The position numbers and the translations under genes were made by a program. A DNA stretch of 7,824 nt from Clostridiales bacterium. GTDB taxonomy: Bacteria; Bacillota; Clostridia; Oscillospirales; Oscillospiraceae. Positions 1 to 5,061 of the stretch are shown here, piece after piece. The notes under the pieces were generated by a model that saw only the letters and a program-made list of their open reading frames with translations, had not been told where the DNA came from and ran no database searches. The DNA lies in NCBI GenBank assembly GCA_017577345.1, contig PITX01000055.1, positions 1 to 7,824 on the forward strand, read 5' to 3'. Every line of letters starts with the position of its first letter. Positions within the stretch are counted from its first letter, which is position 1.

Positions 1-127
1 TATATCGGAAACGCTCAAAATCTGCAAGGGACAGATTGTACCCGCAGGGGGTAGGCCGCATCCGTAGCGCTCCTTCGTCGCTAACGGCTGCGCACCCACG
101 GTTTGCTCCGCAAACCTCGCAATGACA
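1..127. repeat. Hairpin-rich gene-free stretch, putative intergenic repeat element
   Basis: I see no credible gene here. The stretch is dense in short inverted repeats: AATCTG (19-24) with CAGATT (32-37); CCGTAGCG (62-69) with CGCTAACGG (79-87, one bulged base); and a perfect GGTTTGC (100-106) / GCAAACC (110-116) with a 3-nt loop. On the minus strand it begins (127 to 116) with TGTCATTGCGAG, a string I recognise from dispersed intergenic palindromic repeats in many bacterial genomes. That similarity is from memory, not from a search. It lies downstream of the minus-strand tag/flavin-reductase operon, a usual place for such elements. The left boundary cannot be set because the window begins inside or beside it. 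It could instead be the tail of an unseen neighbouring unit. Confidence 0.45.
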
Positions 128-182
128 AATCTGTTCATTCTTTTCTTTATTTTGACGGTTACGGACTTTTTTGACAGTCTGA

Positions 183-213
183 AATGGGGGCTGTATTTGC
201 AACAGTCCCCATT
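183..213 (-). terminator. Hairpin downstream of the flavin reductase gene, possible terminator
   Basis: AATGGGGGCTGT (183-194) and ACAGTCCCCATT (202-213) form a 12-bp stem around a 7-nt loop. There is one G-T wobble on the plus strand, which becomes an A-C mismatch on the minus strand. It starts 5 bases beyond the stop codon of the minus-strand flavin reductase gene, where a transcript end is expected. No clear T-run follows on the minus strand (the next bases are TCAGACTG), so it is a poor intrinsic terminator. It may be an mRNA 3'-end stabiliser or a repeat unit instead. Confidence 0.4.
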
Positions 214-217
214 GATG

Positions 218-778
218 TTATTTATATATCTTTCCGCTCTGCCATGCCGAGCCGACCTGTTCGCCGAGCACATGGTAGGCATGATTGAACGGGTCGAAGA
301 TGATCGGACGAACCTTTGCGACATCCACCTTGCCGTCCGTCATGGCGGCTTCATCGACGCTGACATTGACGATCTCGCCGCGCATGATGCAGCTTTCCGC
401 GTCATAGGCGATCATCCGACATTCCAGACAGACTGCCAGCTCGTTGATCATCGGTGCATTGACTCTTGTGCTTTTCGTCACGGTCAGACCTGCTTTTTCA
501 AGCTTGTCCTTTTCTGTGTTGCCCGATACGATGCCGACATAGTCACACGCAGCCACATGTGCGGCGTCTGCCATGCTGACGGTGAAGGCCTTCGTTTTCA
601 GAATATTTTTCACTGTTTTGTGGTCGTCTCCGAGGCAAATGGAAATCTCATTTGCCTCGCTGATGCCGCCCCAGGCGGCATTCATTGCGTTCGGTGTGCC
701 GTCCTCACCGTAGCTTGCGATGATGAACACCGGCTGCGGATAGCACAGCGGCTTTGCGCCGAAATCTTTTCTGTTCAT
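218..778 (-). CDS. Flavin reductase family protein (flavoredoxin-like)
   Basis: This 186-residue protein belongs to the flavin reductase-like FMN-binding split-barrel family. Its overall layout matches flavoredoxin-type proteins of anaerobes: an N-terminal PVFIIASYGEDGTPNAMNAAWGG stretch spread over residues 16-38, the DYVGIVSGN segment around 79-87, NAPMINELAVCLEC around 107-120, and GEIVNVSVDE around 134-143. Such proteins bind FMN in the cytoplasm and pass electrons between NAD(P)H or a redox protein and an acceptor; the partner here is unknown. There is no signal peptide or membrane segment. Length is normal for the family. The start is ATG at 778-776, with AAGGA 9 bases upstream, inside the end of tag. 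The start overlaps the tag stop as ATGA, which implies translational coupling. The family call is firm; the substrate is not known. Confidence 0.9.
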   Translation of the reverse strand: MNRKDFGAKPLCYPQPVFIIASYGEDGTPNAMNAAWGGISEANEISICLGDDHKTVKNILKTKAFTVSMADAAHVAACDYVGIVSGNTEKDKLEKAGLTVTKSTRVNAPMINELAVCLECRMIAYDAESCIMRGEIVNVSVDEAAMTDGKVDVAKVRPIIFDPFNHAYHVLGEQVGSAWQSGKIYK

Positions 779-1335
779 AGTATAATTTCCTTTTCACAGT
801 ATTTGTCACATTCTCTGCCGTGCGCACAGATGACACCGATCGCCTGCAGATAGGAATAGATGATGGTGGAGCCGACAAAGGTCATGCCGCGGCGCTTCAG
901 ATCCTCTGAGATACGGTCGGACAGCGGTGAGGTCGTGCGGAGCGTGTATGCCTCACAAACTATGCTTCCGCCGGTAAAGCCCTGCAAATACAGATCAAAT
1001 GAGCCAAACTCCTGCTGGATTTCAAGAACAATTATGCTGTTTTTTACGGCAGCAGAGATTTTTCGGCGGTTGCGGATGATTGCAGGGTTTTCCATGAGCT
1101 CCGCAATTTTTTCATCTCCATAGGCGGCAACCTTGTGAATATCAAAGCCGTCAAAAGCCTGCCGGAATGCCTCACGCTTGTTTAGGATACACTCCCACGA
1201 AAGCCCCGCCTGAAAGGATTCCAACAGTAAAAGCTCGTAGAGCGCACCGTCATCGTGCAGTGGAATACCCCATTCCTTATCGTGGTAGCGGATATACAGC
1301 GGATTGTTCAGATTGACCCACGCGCAGCGATTCAT
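775..1335 (-). CDS. tag: DNA-3-methyladenine glycosylase I
   Basis: This 186-residue enzyme removes 3-methyladenine from alkylated DNA, the first step of base excision repair. Family landmarks are all in place. The N-terminal MNRCAWV and YHDKEWGIP supply the zinc ligands Cys4 and His18, and His172 and Cys176 (HGREC) complete the HhH-family zinc snap. Tyr17, Glu39 (in LESFQAGLSW) and Trp47 match the base-binding pocket of E. coli Tag. The segments IIRNRRKI (86-93), GSF (111-113) and FVGSTIIYSYLQAIG (153-167) also fit. One oddity: position 118 is Gln (LYLQGF), where relatives usually have Trp (LW.F). The start is ATG at 1335-1333 with AAAGGAG (1350-1344) 8 bases upstream. It is the first gene of a two-gene operon with the flavin reductase, and is divergent from the superoxide dismutase gene. 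Confidence 0.96.
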   Translation of the reverse strand: MNRCAWVNLNNPLYIRYHDKEWGIPLHDDGALYELLLLESFQAGLSWECILNKREAFRQAFDGFDIHKVAAYGDEKIAELMENPAIIRNRRKISAAVKNSIIVLEIQQEFGSFDLYLQGFTGGSIVCEAYTLRTTSPLSDRISEDLKRRGMTFVGSTIIYSYLQAIGVICAHGRECDKYCEKEIIL

Positions 1336-1364
1336 GAAGTCATCTCCTTTCGGCTACTGAGAAT

Positions 1365-1370
1365 ATTATA
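1365..1370 (-). promoter_or_regulatory. -10 box of the tag / flavin-reductase operon
   Basis: On the minus strand a perfect TATAAT sits at 1370-1365, preceded directly by TG, about 30 bases upstream of the tag start codon. No good -35 hexamer is visible 16-18 bases upstream (the best is TAGCAG at 1393-1388), so activity may depend on the upstream TG or on an activator. Position and orientation fit only the tag operon. Confidence 0.6.
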
Positions 1371-1389
1371 CACCAAAATTTTGCTTTCT

Positions 1390-1445
1390 GCTATCTCCGA
1401 TTGTGCATGGCGCATAAAATAGCGTATGAACAAAATCGGAGGGAG
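1390..1445 (+). promoter_or_regulatory. Possible RBS-masking leader structure of the superoxide dismutase gene
   Basis: CTCCGATT (1395-1402) is the exact reverse complement of AATCGGAG (1434-1441), and the right arm covers the ribosome binding site GGAGGGAG (1438-1445). Inside lies a small hairpin, TGTGC (1402-1406) / GCGCA (1410-1414). A competing pairing exists between GCTAT (1390-1394) and ATAGC (1419-1423). It crosses the first pairing, so the two are alternatives or form a pseudoknot. If transcription starts upstream of 1390, the leader could switch ribosome access. The start site is not identifiable; I found no convincing plus-strand promoter here. Confidence 0.35.
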
Positions 1446-1452
1446 TATTATT

Positions 1453-1953
1453 ATGAACAATAACGCAATGAGCCGGTTTCCTATCATTTCCGTTCTGCAG
1501 GGCAGACCTGCGGCGATCGCACAGATCGCAGGCAGTGACAGTTATCCGCAGATCACAGGCACGGTACGGCTTTATACACACGAGCAAGGCGTTCTTCTTT
1601 ATGCACAGATCAATGGCCTGCCGGAGACGGAACAGAAGTGCGAGGGAAGATTTTTCGGATTTCACATCCATGAGGGAAGAGCATGCACCGGAACAATAAA
1701 AGATCCGTTTGCAGAGTCGAAGTCCCATTATAACCCCGATGACTGCCGCCATCCTGACCACGCAGGCGATTTACCGCCGCTGCTCGGAAATGACGGGCTT
1801 GCTGTCATGGCGGTACTGACGGATCGCTTTTCAGTCGATGAGGCCATCGGGAAAACAGTGGTCATCCACGACCGACCCGATGATTTTACCTCACAGCCGG
1901 CAGGCAATGCAGGAACAAAAATCGCGTGCGGCGTGATCCGAAGGAACGCATAA
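1453..1953 (+). CDS. sodC: Superoxide dismutase [Cu-Zn], cytoplasmic form
   Basis: This 166-residue Cu/Zn superoxide dismutase converts superoxide to oxygen and hydrogen peroxide. Metal ligands are all recognisable: His71 and His73 (FHIHEG) and His139 (VVIHD) for copper, His92 (SHYNP) bridging, and His100, His103 and Asp106 (RHPDHAGDLPPL) for zinc. Cys78 and Cys159 match the conserved disulfide pair, and GNAGTKIACGVI (151-162) is the C-terminal family signature. In that signature Lys156 stands where most family members have the superoxide-guiding arginine. No signal peptide is present, unlike proteobacterial periplasmic SodC, so it probably acts in the cytoplasm. The ATG at 1453 is chosen because GGAGGGAG lies 7 bases upstream. 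An in-frame ATG at 1426 would place the ribosome binding site inside the coding region. It stands alone, divergent from tag. Confidence 0.93.
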   Translation: MNNNAMSRFPIISVLQGRPAAIAQIAGSDSYPQITGTVRLYTHEQGVLLYAQINGLPETEQKCEGRFFGFHIHEGRACTGTIKDPFAESKSHYNPDDCRHPDHAGDLPPLLGNDGLAVMAVLTDRFSVDEAIGKTVVIHDRPDDFTSQPAGNAGTKIACGVIRRNA

Positions 1954-1982
1954 TACTTTACAGAAAATCAGAGAGTTTGAGC

Positions 1983-2011
1983 TTGCATTCCGGCGCATTT
2001 TTTGGTATACT
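1983..2011 (+). promoter_or_regulatory. Promoter P1 upstream of the IclR regulator
   Basis: TTGCAT (1983-1988), a 17-bp spacer and TATACT (2006-2011) form a good sigma-A-type promoter. TG at 2003-2004 one base before the -10 makes it an extended -10 promoter. It lies 30 bases after the superoxide dismutase stop and would give the regulator transcript a leader of roughly 100 nt that contains the P2 region. Confidence 0.65.
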
Positions 2012-2061
2012 GTAGAAAATATCCGACGATGCAAAATTATTGTGCGTTATTGCAGGATAAG

Positions 2062-2080
2062 TTTGCATTTTTTTTGCAAA
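2062..2080 (+). promoter_or_regulatory. Palindrome TTTGCA-N7-TGCAAA, candidate operator
   Basis: TTTGCA (2062-2067) and TGCAAA (2075-2080) are exact inverted repeats separated by seven T residues. The element overlaps the -35 box and fills most of the spacer of promoter P2, so a bound dimer would block RNA polymerase. IclR-family genes are commonly autoregulated, which makes the adjacent regulator the natural candidate ligand; this is inference. A second, looser pair, TGCAAAA (2030-2036) with TATTGCA (2048-2054), lies just upstream. Confidence 0.45.
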
Positions 2081-2090
2081 GCGTTATACT
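2063..2090 (+). promoter_or_regulatory. Promoter P2 of the IclR-ABC importer unit
   Basis: TTGCAT (2063-2068), a 16-bp spacer and TATACT (2085-2090) sit about 32 bases before the GTG start of the regulator. Both hexamers are identical to those of P1, 80 bases upstream. A run of eight T residues (2068-2075) lies in the spacer. It is the best-placed promoter for the regulator, and likely for the importer genes behind it, since no terminator separates them. Confidence 0.65.
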
Positions 2091-2121
2091 AATTTCAGGA
2101 TAAGGGAAGGAAGTCGAAGCC

Positions 2122-2898
2122 GTGGGAAGAAGGCAGGAAGGAGCCAGTGTGATACACTCCGTTGACAAGGCGATGTGCCTGTTGGAGCTGCTGCTCCAGT
2201 ACCGTCAGCCGATGACGCTGTCAGAGCTTTCGGAGCGCTCAGGCTATCCGAAGAGCACGGCCTATGCGATGCTCTCGACCATGCGGGAGCACGGCATGAT
2301 CGAGCAGCGGCAGGACGGACGCTACTATCTCGGCATCCGTCTGTTTGAGTGCGGCTGTGCGGTCTCGTCTGCGTGGGATATTTCCGCTGTTGCGCGTCCG
2401 TATCTGGATCGGCTTGCTTCGCGTACGGAGGCAAGTGCCTTTCTTTCGCGCATGGAGGGCGGAGATGTCGTCACTTTTGACTACTCTGCACGCGGCGGCG
2501 GTCTGCAGGTCGTGCCGGAGATTGGATGCAGGCTCTCTCTGCATGCGACCTCGCAGGGCAAGCTGCTGCTTTCCCGCCTTTCCTCCGATGAGGTACATCA
2601 GCACTTGGAAAAAGCCGGTATGCAGGCTTTCACGCCGCACACCGTTACGGAGGAAGCAGTGCTGACGGACGAGCTTCGCCGCATCCGTAAGCAGGGGTAC
2701 AGCGTGGAGGACGGGGAGTATAAGGTCGGCCTGCGCAGTATCTCCGCACCGGTGCGGGATCACACGGGAAGCGTGCGCTACGCGCTCGGTGTGGTCGGGC
2801 TGTTCCGCAGAGTCCGTTCGGAGGACTTTCAGAACGCGATCGACCAGACCGTGCAGCAGGCAAAGGAGCTGTCCGCCGCACTCGGGTATCGGCTCTGA
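2122..2898 (+). CDS. IclR-family transcriptional regulator
   Basis: This 258-residue protein has the two-domain IclR layout. An N-terminal winged helix-turn-helix (about 13-75; IHSVDKAMCLLELL, then MTLSELSERSGYPKSTAYAML) is followed by an effector-binding domain (about 90-255). The latter carries the family marks LHATSQGKLLL (140-150) and GYSVEDGEYKVGLRSISAPV (192-211). It is a cytoplasmic DNA-binding protein of typical length; the effector is not predictable. The GTG at 2122 has AAGGAAG 8 bases upstream. A second GTG at 2149, with GGAAGGAG (2136-2143) 5 bases upstream, would give a 249-residue form that still keeps the whole HTH, so the start is uncertain. It is followed 30 bases later by the importer's binding-protein gene, with no terminator between them. 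Known IclR members often control carbon catabolism, including glycerol use (GylR), which is of interest given the genes from 5916. Confidence 0.92.
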   Translation: MGRRQEGASVIHSVDKAMCLLELLLQYRQPMTLSELSERSGYPKSTAYAMLSTMREHGMIEQRQDGRYYLGIRLFECGCAVSSAWDISAVARPYLDRLASRTEASAFLSRMEGGDVVTFDYSARGGGLQVVPEIGCRLSLHATSQGKLLLSRLSSDEVHQHLEKAGMQAFTPHTVTEEAVLTDELRRIRKQGYSVEDGEYKVGLRSISAPVRDHTGSVRYALGVVGLFRRVRSEDFQNAIDQTVQQAKELSAALGYRL

Positions 2899-2915
2899 TC
2901 CTTGTTCGATCTGCC

Positions 2916-2951
2916 AAGGAGAACGAATATGAAAAGGAGAACGAATATGAA
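2916..2951 (+). repeat. Exact 18-bp tandem duplication carrying RBS and start codon
   Basis: AAGGAGAACGAATATGAA occurs twice in direct succession (2916-2933 and 2934-2951) without a mismatch. Each copy contains a near-ideal ribosome binding site, AAGGAG, 7 bases before an ATG. Because 18 is a multiple of three, both ATGs (2929 and 2947) are in the same frame of the binding-protein gene. The result is two equivalent initiation sites whose products differ by six N-terminal residues (MKRRTN). Recent slippage or unequal recombination is the likely origin. Confidence 0.9.
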
Positions 2952-4002
2952 ACGGATACTTGCGATTCTCTGCGTACTGGCACTGCTGCTTTCCGCGACA
3001 GCCTGCCACACCGCAGAAGAAAATGCACAGGAAACAAGAAGCTTCACCGACTCCTGCGGGAGAACGGTCGAAGTCCCGACGGAAATTACCCGCATTGCAC
3101 CGAGCGGCTCCACCGCGCAGATGATCCTGATGACCGTTGCGCCGGAGAAGCTGGTCGGACTGAGCAGCGAAACAGAGGAAGCGCGGCAGGCATACTTCCC
3201 CGCGGAGCTGAACGGATTGCCCGTGTTCGGTCAGTTTTACGGAAGCAAGGCAAATCTGAATATGGAAGCGCTGATTGCCGCCACACCGCAGATCATCATT
3301 GATCTCGGCGATGCAAAGGACGGCATTGCGGAGGATATGGACAACATCCAGCAGCAGACCGGTATTCCCACGGTGTTTGTAGAGGCATCTTTGGAGAAAC
3401 TTCCCGAAGCTTACCGGACGCTCGGCATGCTCCTCGGCAAAGAAGCTGAGGCAGAGCCGCTTGCCGCATTTATCGACCGGACGCTCCGCATGGCAGAGGA
3501 GAAATCCATGCTGGTCACAGAGCACAAGACCGTCTATTACGGGACCGGTCCGACCGGACTGACCTGCAATGCCGCAGGCTCCTCGCAGGCGGATGTCATT
3601 GAACGCATCGGCGCGGAAAACGGCATCGTGCCGGAGAAGAAGAGCAACCGCTACGGCGGCACGGAGGTTGATCCGGAACAGCTCTACACTCTCCAGCCGG
3701 ATGTCATTCTGCTTTCCAAGGGCGGCCCGTATGAAACCCTGCGCGACGGCGAATGGTCGGAGCTGGCGGCAGTCAAAGAAGGGGCGTACTACGAGGTCCC
3801 CAATCTGCCTTACGACTGGCTTTCCAACCCGCCCTCTGTCAACCGTGTGCTCGGTATCTGGTGGCTCGGCAATCTGCTCTATCCCGAAATCTACGATTAT
3901 GACATCGTGGAAACCGCGCAGGAATTCTACCGCCTGTTCTGGCATTATGAGCTGAGCAGGGAAGAAGCGGAAGAAATGCTCGTACATGCGACGGTAAAAT
4001 AA
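2929..4002 (+). CDS. ABC importer substrate-binding lipoprotein, class III (FepB/BtuF/MolA-like)
   Basis: This 357-residue extracellular solute-binding protein captures the ligand for the permease and ATPase that follow. It has a basic n-region, a hydrophobic stretch (residues 10-23, ILAILCVLALLLSA) and a lipobox-like SATAC ending at Cys26, so it is probably a lipid-anchored membrane protein. The mature part begins with SFTDSCGRTVEVP, the usual opening of class III binding proteins, and continues with RIAPSGSTAQMIL and LNMEALIAATPQIIIDLG. The C-terminal lobe has VDPEQLYTLQPDVILLS and YDWLSNPPSVNRVLG (295-309). I associate this type of segment with iron-chelate and molybdate/tungstate binders of this class; specificity is not settled. 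A start at 2947 (351 residues, lipobox Cys20) is equally supported by the duplicated initiation cassette. The -3 lipobox residue is Ala, less usual than Leu. The permease start is 24 bases downstream. Confidence 0.9.
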   Translation: MKRRTNMKRILAILCVLALLLSATACHTAEENAQETRSFTDSCGRTVEVPTEITRIAPSGSTAQMILMTVAPEKLVGLSSETEEARQAYFPAELNGLPVFGQFYGSKANLNMEALIAATPQIIIDLGDAKDGIAEDMDNIQQQTGIPTVFVEASLEKLPEAYRTLGMLLGKEAEAEPLAAFIDRTLRMAEEKSMLVTEHKTVYYGTGPTGLTCNAAGSSQADVIERIGAENGIVPEKKSNRYGGTEVDPEQLYTLQPDVILLSKGGPYETLRDGEWSELAAVKEGAYYEVPNLPYDWLSNPPSVNRVLGIWWLGNLLYPEIYDYDIVETAQEFYRLFWHYELSREEAEEMLVHATVK

Positions 4003-4026
4003 ACTCTTTGCAGGACGGTGGTTCTG

Positions 4027-5061
4027 ATGAGAAAAACTGAATTATCAAAGCCCCGTTCCTATCGGATGCGCTTTGCAGCCCTTTCCGCAGTACTGCTCGC
4101 GGTGCTGCTGGGCTCTGCCATGTTGGGACGCTTTCCTCTTTCGCTGCGTGAGATCGGAAATTTGCTTTTTTCCGGGTTGTCCGGCACGGAGGGGACATGG
4201 AAAGACGGCGCACAAAAGGTGTTTTTTGAAATCCGTCTGCCCAGAATTGCGGCGGCGGCATTGGTCGGCGCGGGACTGTCACTGGCAGGGGTATCCTATC
4301 AGGGAATGTTCCGCAACCCAATGGTTTCGCCGGACATTCTCGGCGCATCGTCCGGCGCAGGCTTTGGCGCGGCACTTGCCATCCTGCTCGGCGCAGGATA
4401 TTTCGGCATCTCTCTGATTGCCTTCTGCTTCGGGCTTGCGGCAGTTTTCCTTGCATGGGTGATCAGCCGCTTCAGCAAGACCAATCAGACGCTCGCCATG
4501 ATCCTTGCAGGCATGATGACTTCGTCACTCTTTTCCGCAGGTACATCCTTTGTCAAGCTTGTGGCTGACACACAGCAGCAGCTCCCGGCGATCACCTACT
4601 GGCTGATGGGCAGTCTTGCCTCCATCAAGAAAACGGATGTGCTGTTCTTGCTGATCCCGACCGCGATCGGCGCACTGCCGCTGTTTTTCCTGCGGTGGCG
4701 CATGAATTTGCTGACGCTGAATGAGGATGAGGCGAAGTCGATGGGTGTCAATACGGGTCTGCTTCGGGTGATCGTCATTGTCTGCGCGACCCTGCTGACG
4801 GCTTCCGGTGTCGCAGTTTCCGGCATGATCGGTTGGATCGGACTGGTCATTCCGCATTTTTGCAGGATGCTGTTCGGCTATGATTACCGCAGGCTCATTC
4901 CCGGGAGCGTTTTGTTCGGCGCGGCATTTCTGGTCGTTGTGGACGATGTGGCAAGACTTGCCACGACCTCCGAAATTCCGCTCGGCATCCTGACGGCGTT
5001 TATCGGCGCACCGATTTTCTTCTATTTGATTCTGACGGGAGGTGCTTCCCGTGAAAGTTGA
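4027..5061 (+). CDS. ABC importer permease, FecCD/BtuC family
   Basis: This 344-residue integral membrane protein forms the translocation channel, probably as a homodimer. It is rich in hydrophobic helices (for example 15-33, 74-90, 108-146, 155-180, 204-222, 246-277, 291-305, 318-337), in keeping with the roughly ten-helix BtuC fold. Family signatures are YQGMFRNPMVSPDILGASSGA (split 91-111), the coupling-helix region LLTLNEDEAKSMGVN (228-242), GWIGLVIPHFCR (269-280), the DDVAR segment (306-310) and IPLGILTAFIGAPIFF (317-332). ATG at 4027 is taken as the start, with GGTGG directly upstream and AGGA at 4012-4015. A GTG at 4018 would add three residues but has no properly spaced binding site. 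Its last 11 bases overlap the ATPase gene, suggesting coupled translation. Confidence 0.94.
   Translation: MRKTELSKPRSYRMRFAALSAVLLAVLLGSAMLGRFPLSLREIGNLLFSGLSGTEGTWKDGAQKVFFEIRLPRIAAAALVGAGLSLAGVSYQGMFRNPMVSPDILGASSGAGFGAALAILLGAGYFGISLIAFCFGLAAVFLAWVISRFSKTNQTLAMILAGMMTSSLFSAGTSFVKLVADTQQQLPAITYWLMGSLASIKKTDVLFLLIPTAIGALPLFFLRWRMNLLTLNEDEAKSMGVNTGLLRVIVIVCATLLTASGVAVSGMIGWIGLVIPHFCRMLFGYDYRRLIPGSVLFGAAFLVVVDDVARLATTSEIPLGILTAFIGAPIFFYLILTGGASRES

Noticed and set aside
122..853. A 243-codon plus-strand open frame opposite the flavin reductase gene
   Set aside because: It lies antisense to a clear flavin reductase and crosses into tag. It has no ribosome binding site, and its composition is that of an antisense shadow.
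1401..1430. Plus-strand promoter TTGTGC / TATGAA for the superoxide dismutase
   Set aside because: The spacer is 18 bp with a poor -10, and transcription would begin at about the ribosome binding site, leaving almost no leader.
1426..1452. Earlier ATG for the superoxide dismutase
   Set aside because: It has no ribosome binding site upstream, and it would place GGAGGGAG inside the gene. The ATG at 1453 is correctly spaced from that site.
1954..2003. Possible terminator after the superoxide dismutase gene (T-run at 1998-2003)
   Set aside because: Only a 3-bp stem can be drawn before the T-run. The region is better explained as promoter P1. Where the SOD transcript ends is not visible.
2902..2928. 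TTG start for the binding protein
   Set aside because: It has no ribosome binding site, whereas both ATGs in the 18-bp repeat have ideal ones. The extension would also spoil the signal-peptide layout.
2899..2928. Separate promoter or riboswitch between the IclR and binding-protein genes
   Set aside because: The 30-base gap has room for only the ribosome binding site; no promoter boxes or aptamer fold can fit.
2239..3987. A 582-codon open frame on the minus strand opposite the IclR and binding-protein genes
   Set aside because: It spans two well-identified plus-strand genes and the gap between them. Its protein shows no family motif and has low-complexity Arg/His/Cys-rich composition typical of antisense frames in GC-rich DNA. 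It has no sensible start context.
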